Of a DNA stretch of 64,000 nt, positions 1 through 13,900 are shown one piece after another. Under the pieces are notes generated by a model. The model made no database searches. It saw only the letters and a list, made by a program, of their open reading frames with translations, and had not been told where the DNA came from. This DNA comes from Pomphorhynchus laevis (lineage: Eukaryota > Acanthocephala > Palaeacanthocephala > Echinorhynchida > Pomphorhynchidae). The translations under genes and the position numbers were made by a program. Within the stretch, counting starts at the first letter, position 1; the number at the start of each line of letters is the position of its first letter. The DNA is taken from assembly GCA_012934845.2 (NCBI GenBank), contig WNNJ02000352.1, positions 1-64,000 of the forward strand, read 5' to 3'.

Positions 1-165
1 ACAGGTGATCACAAAAGTGATTCGGCATTATAATATATGAATATTATTATTCACTCATCAGTAGAATGAAGTACCTACTGGTCGTTTCAGTTGAATAATA
101 TTCAGGCTCTAATAATATTCATATATTATAATCCCGAATAACTTTTCTGATCGCCTGTGGACTTG
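1..165. repeat. Palindromic (foldback/MITE-like) element, possibly cut by window edge
   Basis: About 48 bp at the left end (from ACAGGTGATCAC) is repeated in inverted orientation at 118-165 (ending GATCGCCTGT). The right arm and the following roughly 60 bp recur in diverged direct form at 400-520, so a longer repeat is duplicated here. Confidence 0.6.
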
Positions 166-399
166 AAGGTTCTGTTGTAATAATCATCCTTGTGATGAAC
201 CATTTTAAACTGTGGTGGAGGATCCATATACACTCTTAAAATCTGGATTCTACTGATGAAGCTTAATAAGCAGAAACCGTTCTAGGAATTGGATTGCTGA
301 TAGATTCTCATTGTTTCCAATAATCAGTTTGTCTGTTTTCCCTAGTTTAGCTATTAGTAATAACTATTATGCCGTATCGCTCTTCGATCCGGGGGCAGC

Positions 400-525
400 C
401 TGTAATAGTATTCATATATTATAATGCCGAAGAGCGTTTGTGTTTCCCTGTGGACTTAAAGATTGCCTTGTACTAATAATCCTTGTGATGAACCCTTTCA
501 AACTGTTGTAAAGGATCAGTGTGTT
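400..525. repeat. Diverged direct copy of the 118-235 segment
   Basis: Shares TATTCATATATTATAAT, CCTGTGGACTT and CCTTGTGATGAACC in the same order with 118-235. Confidence 0.6.
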
Positions 526-576
526 CAAACCACGGTATAGGTTCTCTTGCAAACTCATTATTACATAATTAGTATA

Positions 577-675
577 ATTTAGAACTAGACAAACGAATAC
601 GCTAATTTAATTCAATCGACAGATTTGACAAATACGTTTCGGCACTACGCCTTCAGTTATCACAGTCATTTTGGC
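577..675 (-). repeat. Half copy of the 1.38-1.56 kb foldback element
   Basis: Shares the GACAAACGA end, the AATCGACA stretch and CGTTTCGGCACTACGCC with the left arm of the element at 1376-1555. Confidence 0.55.
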
Positions 676-1375
676 TGCACACTATATATTGTACATTTCT
701 GGAAGAATCTAATCAATAAGCGAAAACGCAGCATTGTGAATTGAACATTGTTGAATGCACACATTGAACATTGTGGTGGGTTTCAGGAAATTTCAATCAT
801 TGAAGAAGTCCAATGGAATAGTTATTTTTGTTTAATGATAAATGCAAATTAACTGCCAGATTCACTATGCTTCTCTTGACTTACGAATTTAGTTATTCCC
901 AATCGGACCTTCGACGTTATATTTATGCGGTGGTCCGAATTATCGACCATGTGAGCTACTACACCGTCTGAAGTTAGTCGTTTTGTGAATATGTCTCTGT
1001 GTCGATTGTTGGCTCTTATATTATATTGCTAATTGTTAAGTCAATTAATTATTTTTAAAGTTATATATGTCATGAGCGTAATTTGTTTCATCTCAAAAAC
1101 AAAATACGATGAAATTAGGGATGAAACAAATTACGATCATGACACAAGAAAAAATTACCCGACAGCATCGTGCAGTAACTCTACTCCGCACAACGAAATT
1201 GCCTCTAACTGTCTTTTCAGAAGTTTAACGAGCGATTTTGTAAATCAAATCTTGAGAAAGATACGTCGGAACGTCGATAGTTTCCTTTTTTTCCGGTTCT
1301 CATAGTTTTACAAATGTATGGAAGAATTTTTTAGAAACCACGGTAGGTGATTCTTATAAATATAGTAAACTGTAG

Positions 1376-1555
1376 AATTAGACAAACAAGTACGTTTATT
1401 TAATTTAATCGACAAATTAAAATAAACGTTTCGGCACTACGCCTTCTTCAGTTATGGCACTAAGCCTTCTACAGGATAACTGAAGAAGGTGTAGATCCGA
1501 AACCTTTTTGCCAAATTAATCGATTTAATTAAATAAACGTGCTCGTTTGTCTTAT
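1376..1555. repeat. Foldback element with Penelope-type CTGAAGA..GAAAC motif in each arm
   Basis: Left arm from GACAAACAAGTACG and right arm ending CGTGCTCGTTTGTC are inverted copies of about 75 nt. Each arm, read outward, has CTGAAGAAGG, a short stem and CCGAAAC, an arrangement known from hammerhead-derived motifs at the ends of many animal Penelope-like elements. Confidence 0.55.
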
Positions 1556-1713
1556 TCTACATTATAATAATTATATATATTATATATTAATTAGTATATA
1601 TTATATATAATAATTATTATAAATATTAGGTACGATATACCGAAAAAGTCGGGCAGATTCATATTTTTAAAATATGTTGTAATAAGATTTAGCTCTAAAT
1701 GCTGACTATATAC

Positions 1714-1992
1714 CTTTTCAATTTCTCTTCCATTCTTAACCGCACTATTCATCTTGTCTTCCATCATCTTTGAATCGTTATTGGATTTTTCTGCCGCATC
1801 AGTTGAATGTTTTAACTCAGATTTTAGTTTCACAAGTTTTTCCCTTTTCATATCTGCGCTTTGGATATATATTTCCAGTTTATGTAGCAGATAATTTATT
1901 TCTTCATTTATAGGATCGATGACTTTTTTTACAAAGAAGTAATTGTATATACATTTTACCCAATTTCCCAACGAATTACATATTTCATATAC
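1714..1992 (-). CDS. Dynein exon 28: microtubule-binding domain end and coiled coil 2
   Basis: 93 codons, phase 0, acceptor AATTATAG, donor GTATATAG. ICNSLGNWVKCIYNYFFVKK followed by VIDP matches the LCxWVRAMDxYxRVxKxVxP block, then a long charged coiled coil. An almost identical inverted copy, splice sites included, lies at 57254-57532. The next exon is before base 1. Confidence 0.9.
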
Positions 1993-4900
1993 CTATAATT
2001 TGTAAATAATTAAGTATAATTAATTATTTTCTGAAATTTAAATAATTTATGAATTATCGGTTATTGTCAGATATCCGAATAGTTAACTCAAAATTATATT
2101 TAACTAAAAAGTCACGAAAATTCAATTAAATAGGCGAATAGTTAATAAGTAATCTCAAATGATCAAATACCTGAAATTAAATTTTCGTAACGACATTTTT
2201 TAAATGACATTTTTAAATTTAAATAATTCAAGAATTATCGGATATCCTCAAAAATCCAAGTATTCAACTAAAAAATATATTTAACTATGAAAGAACGGTA
2301 ATGACAATAAGATTAGTCATAAAGATCGCTTTAATCAATTGACAAAATTAATTTTTAATAAATAATAATTAATATAGCATTTTTGATGTTATAATTACGT
2401 TAATTTGAAGTTTTAAACTATAATGAAAGCATCTGTTTCTATCATTTATAAAATAATAAAAACAATTGTTTATATAAAAGCCATTAACATATTTCCTTAG
2501 CCATTTGTACATTTGCTTTATGACAAAAAATAGTTACAAAAAAAAGGTTTTCTACAAATGATGATATGTGGAGCAAATAAAAGTTAGACTTCTATCACTG
2601 GTTGACTATAAACGAACATCGAGTATAACTAAATAGGAGAATGATCAATCAAATTGTTAGATTTGATTTCATTTATGTAAGATGTTAATTATATATGTAG
2701 CTACAGGAAAATAATTTGTTCTGGAGATGAATAAAGATACATGCGAAATTAGTCGACTACGTTATTTTACCAAAAACTAAAATTATATCTCTTTTCTTAA
2801 ATTTTTGTGATATAATCGATATCATAATACAATATATTTTCACAATTGACTTGTATAGTTTTAAATAGTAATCTATTGTCATTATTCTTAGATGATTTGT
2901 AAGATTTATAATTAGTTTCCAAGTTGCGTTACAAATTTTGAGAATAAAACAAAATATATTATTTCTGTAAATCAATTTATCTGTTAATGGCGCTAATGTT
3001 AGCTTTCAATTTTATTAATGTCGTATACTTTAAGTCAGGAATGGCATACTATGACACATAATGGACATATTTTCATTCTGCTCTTACTTGAGGGGCCCGG
3101 TAAATTAAAATAAACTTGATATATCTGTAAATATAAGTTTCAAATTCTAGCTGTGGGCTGTATGAAAATGACGAGTGAGCCGAATCCGTGTCGCGACAGG
3201 CGATTGCTCATGTGTGCTTTATGTGGTATTTCGATTCTGCTATCGAATATTAAGAAATCAGTGTCTGTCTCAATTCCTAAAATTGCAGTTTAATAAGTTT
3301 TACACCTTCACTATTCTAAACAATGCATGATAAATTGCTTGTTGAAGATTTCCTAAACATCGTGAGCTAAATTATGGTCAGAACAGTCTTATTGCTCTAA
3401 AATAAAGCAATTTTATGTAGTATTTTTTAACTGGGTTAAAACTATAATAGAATAGTTTTAAAATGATTAATAAAGCAGAAAATAAATTGTTACTTGATAC
3501 ATTTTTATTGAAAAATCTTCAAAAACTAAATCAAATCAGTAATTTGTATTCTTTTAGAAATTTTTAATCTGGTAAATGATTTTAATTTAAAAATATCAAA
3601 ATATTTAGATTATTTTTTGTCTTCCTGTTATTTAATTTACGACCCTTTGTCACAAATTTATAGATTTCTGTCTTAAAATTAAACGCAGTGTTTAGTAAAA
3701 ATAAAATTAAGTCAAACATCAAATTTTTATGAATTGGTAAACCTAATTTCGTAGTACATTTTGTTGACAATATGTATTAATGTGGTATTTCAAAAAGTAC
3801 TTGTTAAATATCAAGATACAATATTTGAACAGTCGCTTCCTTAACATAAAATTTATACATAACTATAAATAATTATATATTTAATAAAATATATTATATA
3901 TTTAATGAAAGATTATATATTATGATATATAAAATCTCCAATGAGATTACATCCTATACATACGCATCATTAGAATACGCAGACGATCGCTTGCAATTAA
4001 AAACCGAGTTACATTTATATCGTTGATGTAGTACTTTGCAATTTTCAAAGCAAGTTGTGTGAGCTGTGAATAATGCAATTCTGTGTGTTGTAGTTATATA
4101 TTATTCTAATTTGAAATAATGTTCTACATTACATACAAGTATCATCTATGAGATTATAAATAATAAAGTATAATAAATTAAGAATACTTAATCACTCAAC
4201 ACATATTAAATATAAGAAAAATTATATAAAATATATTATTATATAAAATATATTATTTGTTTTTTTTAAATCACAAAAATTGGTATTATTTTATTAGTAT
4301 TATACAACGCGTAAAGTGATGCTTAAAACATTTAAATTTATAAACATTTACCTTGGATGTTTCTGTAACTTTCACATGATCGCTATGCATATAACTTTCA
4401 AGCTGATTGATTGTATCTGGCGTGACATTATCTTTATTAAAGTTTCGCAAGGTTTGAATGAAATTTGGATTTTCTAAAAGACGTTTTGAAGCTTCCCAGT
4501 AACGCTCGGTTCTGGCTCCAGGATGCATAGACTTAAAAAGGGCGATAAAACAAATTTGTACTTCAAATTAGTTACACCCACCATTACGCCTTTAACCTTT
4601 ATTGGCTGTACATTCAGTAAAGCACAAATTGCTGTCATAACCATTGATATCTGAGGAGGTGGAGAAATTATTGTTCGGATCTCACTTAAATCATTTCTCG
4701 ATATAAAGTTTAGTGCTGCTTGTGCGCTATCCTACAATAAAATATAATATTAAAAATTAATACACTCAAATTAAGACGCTCTAACTTATGTTTGATGTAA
4801 ACAGCGTTAAATTGTTAAGATATAACAATAAATTTTTAAAAATACAGATTTATCATCAATAAATTTAAAAACATTTTCGTTATACCATACGGGGTTTACA

Positions 4901-7900
4901 AGCGAAACCTAATATATGCTTATATGCTTACTTATATGCGTTATAAGTAAGCGAGATAATAATTATTATTTTAGTATTTTCACTTCGTAAAAATCTCCAA
5001 GTCACTTACTACCCAGGAATACATTAAAATTGAATCATTATTGGTTATTTTAAAGGATTACAATTGATAATAGATTTTGCTTATCGAATAGATTATTTAG
5101 TTATCAAATTTAAGAAAATAAATTTATTAATTTACTGAGAACCATTGCGACTAAAGTTTTAGATCCGATTTTTTAATTAGACAATGGAAATAATTATTAT
5201 TTCAATTATTTTATTATGGACACAATTTTATTGTTCTTTTATCCGTTTTATTTCAATAAATAATCAAATTTTTATAAACAACAGGATACAAACATTTATG
5301 CAATTCATAGTTTCATTAATTTTTCTGATTTTATTATCGTACAGCAGCTGCTGAAGAAACATGGAGATTCTAAATTAAATGAATCGCATTTTGTTTCTAG
5401 TTCAATAGCTCAATTTTAATAAAAGCAAGCTGAGTAAAGGGTATTACTCTTAAGCATTGCTTTATAATTACCATATTTTTAAATTCTACGTACTTGATAT
5501 ATTCGGATAGGTATTGATATAAAAAGAATTGAACATTTTACTTTTAGACATATTATAATTTTATTTTTACACAAATTATACATTTAGACAATTTATTAAA
5601 ATAAAGTTTAAATAAAGATGTTCAAATTCTAAATCGAAATAACGATTATTTTATTTAAATTCATAAAATTAAGAAAACATTTGCGTTAAGAATTACACAT
5701 TATCTCAACTAAATCGACTTTTAGACGTCAGCTAGTAAATTCATTTTTGAGTTAGTCCCACCTTTTATTGTTTTTTAATGGGGTTTTATCAAAATAAGAT
5801 ATTACTTGTTATTTATTTAATAAATAAATAAATTTTATTTATTTATCTAACGACATTTATTTTTACACAACTTATAATGTATGAAATAATCGACAAAGTT
5901 GACTATTAAAACAATGTATTTAAATAATCAATTTTTAAAAATATGTGTCAATACATTCAGCCATATAAGTAACGAAACTAAACTCTAAGCAAATTCAAAA
6001 TTCTTGTGGAAAAACAATATTAAAGCAAATATTTCTTTTCCATCGTTTTTACGCTATTGCAACTAATATGAAAATTACGAACTAATCCCTAACGAATGCA
6101 GTTTCTAAGCTCGTCAGTTAACTCTCCATTTCTGTATTCAAATAGACTCCCAAAAATCACACATCTAACGAAAATATTCACTTCACATAAATAGATAGCA
6201 TATTACCAATGGTGGAATCACGGTGTTCAACTTTAATTGTACGCTAAGATTCCTTTGCTCAATTTGTATTTTAAGGTCTTCGATCTGGGATTCATCTGCT
6301 TTCAATTCATCTTCATATTTTTCCAAATCTTTGGATTCCTTATTAACGATTGCTTGCATTTTATATGCAATTGCTCGCAAATTCTTGAGTTGTGGCTCAA
6401 GCTCGTTAATAATTTCATTGAGCTCATTTAAACGATTTTGAAGTTTCGATATCTAAATAAAAAATAATGCATCCTCTTTTTAGAATTACAAACAATTTAA
6501 TTATACAAAATAGCATACATTATTGTTTATAGATCAAATGCAATAGCTGTTGCTAGGATAATAATACAATAGTTGTATTGAACTTAGATTTACGCAAAAA
6601 TATAACTGACTTGATTATATTGTTAATGTTATACATAGAGATTATATATTGAATAAGGGGCAACATTCGTAAGCAGCATCATATGGCCAAAATACAATAA
6701 ATGATTATTTTTGATAATTTTTATAAGACTAGTATCTTATAAAAATAGTTAAAGGAAATATCTAATTGAAATGATTCATAGCAAAGACAATAATATTTAA
6801 TTTTAGATTTAAGTGATAGAACTTTGAACGAATAAATTCTAAAAATTAGTTTGTTATTAGGTTATATCAAATAACCGGTGATCCTTTAATGGATTTTTTC
6901 ATTTGTTTTGTCAATTTTGTTAGAGTATACAAGATCATTTCGCAGCAGAAACTAGCTAGCTTATCATTTCTTCATTACTTCCTACTCTATATACCTTTTA
7001 AGGTATATAGAGTAGGAAATAATGAAGAAATGGTAACCTAGCTGGTTTCTGCTGCGAAATGACCTTGTATACTCTAACAAAATTGATAAAACAAATGAAA
7101 AAAATCCATTAAAGGATAACCAGCAACGATTCTATATCTTAATCATCTGTGTTAAATATAAAGAAAGAATGCTTAAAATGCATATCGGAAAATACGGTTT
7201 CAGAAATTTAATTACATTGAAGATTTCATGCTGTATTGAATTTCTAGCTGTACGGACTCATCATCAAAATATGTGCTAGTTGCGCATACTCTGATGAGTC
7301 CGCGTGTACCGTTGCATTTAGTAACGGACGAAACAATACCAATATGTCTAGAATGCAATCCTCAAAAGTTAACTCAAAGTAACTCTTCCTATGATAATAC
7401 ACTATATTAAAAGGAATTAATTAGACATCGAATGCAATTCTCAAGAATTGTCTAGAAAATAATATACCCTAAAATGATTATACATAGTTAACTGATCTAA
7501 TTAAATCATTCAAGTTTAACAAACATTACATCATCATTTATACATCCATATAATATTTAATATAATATTTTAAATAATGAAATTTTAAGAATTTACGTAT
7601 ATTGTACTATACATAAATAAAAAAATAATGACAATAATATATTTTTTATGTTGTAATGTTACATCATAAGAAAACCCATTTATTATACGAAAAGCCAGCG
7701 TTATACAAAATAATTTTGTTTAGCTTTCACAATTTAAAGGTTTAGATATCAGATTAGTTAACTGAGTCCAGTATTTTGTACTATATAACAAGACAATATT
7801 TTAATGTTTATATTTTTATGATTTATATTTACAAAAATTAGGAATTTAAAATAAAAATCAATTTTTATGAGTTGATCAATACTCAATATAATAATATCTG

Positions 7901-10900
7901 AATCATCTTATTCTAATACAAAGTATATTGTTTATTATCCATTCATTAAATTTATGTAAGACTTTTAAAATTCAATTTTTATAAATTGACTAATAATGTA
8001 ATTTAATATTACATTTAATAATATCTAATATTATAAATATGTAATATTAATACTTAATAAATAAATTGTTTGCTAGGCATCAATAAAAATGTTATGGAGT
8101 AGATGTGCAAATGCATAGTCGATCAATACAAATAAACAGGACTTATACGAAAATATCTAATGATTTGTATTTTGCGATTAATATCAGAATACCATTATGC
8201 ATGTACAGGGAATTATTATTTTATTATATTTAAGGATTAAATGCAATTTATCAGATACAGCCGAATATCCAATAAAATACGATTTGGATTTTGTTTACTC
8301 AAGGTTCGCTAAATTAAATTGCATTCAACTTTATAACGTACTATAACAACTCGGTACTATCACAATATTAATATTTACGAATTATGCGGTATAATAATGA
8401 ACTTTACGTATATATTATTCGAATAATATTGTTGTGGACAACGTTCCCTAAGTTTAGGGTAAATAAATTTAAATGTGAATTTATATTGTTCCACAATTAA
8501 AAGGTTTAGAAATCAGATTAGTTAATTGAGTCAAAGAATTTGTACTAAATATAAATATAAATAAAAAGCTTAAAATTTTAATCATGATATTCAATATAAT
8601 TTATAGTCGTATGAATTAAAAATTATTACAAAAAATTAATTTTTATGAATTGATATAAAATATACAATATTTTAAAATTTAAATTCAAGGTCATCTGAAT
8701 GAACTGCTATGTTATCAGGATTTGTCCCATATTCTTTGACCCAACATAGCAGTAAGGATAAACATGTTCTAATGACGTATTTCATCTTATGAAATCTGAT
8801 TATCTAGTATCTTATTCTAATACAAAGTATATTATTTATTAACCATCCATTAAAAACTTTCCGCTAATGATTTTAAATTTATTTTCTCGTTCCTGAATGC
8901 TCATGCAAAAATATGTTTCTTGTAAATTTAAACATGCCATCTTTACGGTATAAATTAAAAGTAGTTTTAATTGATGTTAATTTAATGTTCATATCCAGAT
9001 ATATATTTTCTTGAAATGCATAAAGCGTATAGCACGACAAATTACCACATCCAACTGTTAACTACCATATCCAACTGAGTATAAATTTTAATAATTTTAA
9101 AAAAAAATTTATTTTTGAAATTTATATTCATAAAGATATTTGTAAAAATAATTAACTGAGCAAACAAATCAGCTAACTGAGTTTACGAATTTTGAGTAAA
9201 TAAAGTCAAGAGTGACTGCAATGTTATGGTATGCATGAATGTGCATGCAAAAATATGTTTCTTGTAAATTTAAATATGTCATCTTTACGATATAAATTAA
9301 TAGTAGTTTTAGTTAATGTAAATTTAATGTTCATGTCTAGATATACACCTTCTTTATCATTAATATTGGTTTTATTAAGAATGAGGTTATTTGGATAAAT
9401 TTGTTCGCTTGTTGAATAAAAATTATTAGATTCAAGTACACATATATCATCAATGTATCGAAACCTATATTTCATATATTTATATAGTTTAGATTTAGTT
9501 TTTACACAGTTATGAACAAATTTATATTCTATAAAGCTTAAAAACAAGTCAGCTATAGTTGGGCTAATATTACCTCTCATTTGAACACATTTTATTTGTC
9601 TAGATATAGATGTCCCTACTTTTAAATAGTTTTGATTTATTAAAATATTTAAGGATTCTATTAATTCAATTTTATCCATATATTTATATTTACTTTATGG
9701 TTTAATTTTTGTTAGATAGGCGTTATAGTTATTATAACAAATATATGTATATCTTTTCCAAGTATAAGATTAATTAATTTTACTAACGCTTCTTTAATAT
9801 CTACTAAATCTAGATTTGTATAAAGCGTACTAAAATCTATTTTTTATTAAATTTATTTTTACTAAATTTATTTTTAATATTATTGTATTAATTTATATAT
9901 TTTACTATTTTCTGCTTGATTTTATTTTTATAGTGATCTTTTTGAAGAAAGTTACAAATTGTTGCAATTCTAAAAATTTCATTATTTAATGTATTATATT
10001 TTATATTATATGGTATGCATGTTCATGCAAAAATATGTTTTTGTAAATTTAAATATGTCATCTTTACGATATAAATTAATAGTATTTAAAATGTTAATTT
10101 AATCTTCATATCTAGATATATACCTTCTTTATCATCATGTAACCTAGTTTAAAATATGTATCTATTAAATTATTTAAATGATTTTGAAGAAAGCCAATAT
10201 CATTGCATATTGTTGCAATTATTAAAATTTCATTATTTAATGTATTATATTTTATATTATATGGTATGCATGAATGCTCATGCAAAAATATGTTTCTTGT
10301 AAATTTAAATATGTCATCTTTACGATATAAATTAATAGTAGTTTTAGTTAATGTTAATTTAATGTTCATATCTAGATATACACCTTCGACACCATATCTA
10401 GATATACACCAAAACCAATTAATATTGGTTTTGTTAAGAATAAGGCTTTCTGGATAAATGTGCTCACTAATTGAATAAAAATTATTAGAATTAAATACAC
10501 ATATATCATCAATGTATCGAAACATATATTTCATATATTTATATTGTTTAGATTTAGTTTACAAAATCTAAACTATATATACACATTCTTTATCATTAAT
10601 ATTAGTTTTATTAAAAATAGGCTACTTGGATAAATGTGTTTGCTAATTGAATAAAAATTATTAGAGTTAAATAATGTATTATTTAATGTATTATATTTTA
10701 TATTATATGGTATGCATGTTCATGCAAAAATATCTTGTAAATTTAAATAAGTCATGTTTACGATATAAATTAATGTTAATTTAATGTTCATATCTAGACA
10801 TATACTTTCTTTATCATCTTGAAAAAAAGGCTACTTGAATAAAAGTTATTAGAGTTAAATACACATATATCATCAATATATTTATTTAATTAAGATTTAT

Positions 10901-13900
10901 TTAAAAGTAAAAATTATTTAATCAATTCTCAAATAATCAATTCCTCGAGAATTTATTATTCAATATATAATCAAAGTCCTTCTATTTAATAAAAACTCTT
11001 AGTAGATGATAGTGTTTTTTTTGTACGAGTAACCTATAAATTAAATTGACAAAGTTTAATGTTTAAATATAATATTTATAAAATATGTTTTATACCTGCT
11101 GAGATGCACTGATGAGTGTACTCGCATAAGCTTGATAATCATTCGTTTGCTTAATTGACAAGCTAGCGAAATTTCTTAGGAAATAAACAAATCTAGTCGA
11201 TTTAAGAACATGATCGTTATTCGGCCAAATATAATTGTAAATTTTAATAGAAGTCTTATGGATTTTCGGGAGTTTCTCTGTCTAAAAATATACATGTTCA
11301 TCTTAATTTTATTTTATTTAAAAAATAACGATTTGTTTTTAAAACAATCAAATGTTAAATACCATAATATATCATTAATGCAATTAATAAAATATAAACT
11401 GGATTGTAATGTTAATTTGCCATATACTTTTATAAACCAAAATACATCATTTAATAATACTAATGTATGAAATATCTCAAATATTTATTTTTAAATATTT
11501 CTAAATAATTTGAAATTTTTTTCGTAAACAATTTATTTCAAATAAATTATATAATTATATATTTTTTTCTCGTTTCGATAATAATGCATTCTTTGATGCA
11601 CAGTTAGAACAAGCAAAATCCGGATCTCCTCCTACAGAAGCAATAAAAACGCTCTTGTAAGAGATCTTTTATATCAGAATAGATACAGGAAGCAGAAGTT
11701 CTGAAATTGTTATTCATGATATTACCTAATCTGTTAAAGACTGTTGGAATCTCAGAATTATATCATAATTCTGTATAAAATATAAAACATTCTATGAAAT
11801 GTTTTATATTTTTTACTTACATAAAACGAAAAGTAAAAAATACAATACAAAATGGTAGAAAGTAACGCGCAGAATAAAATATTCACCAAAACTTCAATGA
11901 TAACAATGACGGCACAGGTATATCAACTTCAAATTCCAAAATTAAGGCTTTCCATTTTGTCTTGATCCAAATATTCAAGACAAATATGAAATATATATAA
12001 TATTAATTATTTAAAGTTAAAAATTTGAATAATTTGAAGTGAATTACTGTGTAATATAAGAGTTCTAGGTAGTTCATTCATGTTAGTAACGAGTAAGTGC
12101 AAAATGGCTTTAATAAAGGTCAGTCAACAGATGCCAAAAGAAAATAGCCATATACCATAAATGAAATATCGCGAGTATCCCAATAAATTTACGAATATAA
12201 AGGTATTTAGCAGATAAGATTAAATTTGCCAACATTTATATAATTATAATTTGAAATGAGCATCATATGTGCAAATATAATTTGTACATATAAATTGATT
12301 GTTTTAAAATTTTGATAAATATTAATAAATATTAATATTTATTAATATTTTATATTTATAATTTATAATTTATGGCTATTATTTTATTATAAAATATCAA
12401 AAGTATCATATTAATTTATATGCTAAATTAAATAATTTATGTTATTTATATACCTTTGAATTACACATAAACATTAATAATTATTGAAAACAAATCTTCC
12501 AGCGAATTAAATATAATTTAAATGTTTGAAAATCATAACAAATCATATAATTATAATATAACAAATCATAGATTTGTTAATTATTAATTCGATTTTTATA
12601 CAATTTACTTACTAAGATGGAAATCAGATTTACGATAAGATGAAAATCAGATTTTTTATTTACAAAAAAAATTTCAAAAATAAAATTTAAATCCTTTAGT
12701 AATTATAATTAGAACATTGAAAAAAGTTTCAGGAGATAATCGGGCGCACTCTTATTTACTCATGAATGTGAGTTTAGCCATCCATAAAGGCAACGCGGCC
12801 AGTTTCTCGCGACATCTTACGGAGGCAGACTTTTGCTGACGAGGAGATGACAACTGGCACACTGAGAACAACTAATTTCAATTTGTTTTTAACTGCTTGA
12901 ACACATAATATTATCATTTTTAATTAAATACAAATTATTAATAATATTTCTAATTCGATTTTTATACAATTAGTTCAAATTTACGATAAGATGAAAATCA
13001 GATTTTTTATTTACAAAAATATTTCAAGAATAAAATTTAAATCCTTCAGTATTCAATGCATACTCGATATCTCCTTTGAGTACAGTCCTATTATGTCTGT
13101 TTTCAACAATGAGCACGCTTCTTAGCAATATTCTCTGTAAAAATTCCTTTAGGTAAACTCTTTGTTTATCAAACATCCTTTTTGATATCCTCTTACAACC
13201 AGCCCTTCTTGCCAGACGTCGCAGGGCTCTTTCATTTGCTCCTTTCCGTCGTAGCTCCATACGCCTCCTTATGGCACTAAATCGCTTTCCAAGGCCCTTT
13301 CCTCCCGGCATGTTTCTTGTAAGTTGCTTTTCAAGTTTTTACTCTGTTACAACACTTTTGAATATTACTGAAAATAGCGCTTTTATAGAAGAAGATTGTC
13401 CACCATGTGGGTTAAGCTCATGGGCTAATTCTTGGACAACGAACTGGCTTTTGGACACGGACAGTAGATGAATATTTTCACATATATTGTGCAATGATAC
13501 ATTCGATGTGCTATTATAGCAAGTATAGGGCGTTTAAACATTGGGAGAAAGGATAAAATAATGTAATCTCCAGATATTTTAAAAGCTCGATTGTTTTGCG
13601 TAAAGAGTAAGGTGTGATAAAATACAAATTATGCAAAATAGTACAGTGATGCATCTCACAGATGTTCTCATTTCTGGACACTGTTTATTTCAAGATAATT
13701 AAGTTTGGCAATTTACACGTGTTCTGGTTTTTAGACACGGACAGTTATTATCGACTGATTTACAGATTAAAAACAGCAAAAAAGATATTTTAAAAAATTC
13801 TTTATTTTGTGTACTGTTAAATGTATAAATATATTTTTTAATAACGCATTGAAATGTGTTGCTGTCAATGGTCTACACAAAGACAAAATTTAAAAAACAT

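Noticed and set aside
50-120. CTGATGAG and GAAACGACC on the minus strand of the first palindrome
   Set aside because: The order would need type II topology, and the 22 bases between the blocks cannot form both stems I and III.
1033-1305. 90-codon plus-strand frame
   Set aside because: No recognisable domain, and its middle is an imperfect inverted repeat (TAATTTGTTTCATCTC with a later inverted match).
11210-11470. 86-codon plus-strand frame
   Set aside because: Overlaps dynein exon 24 on the other strand and is AT-rich noise.
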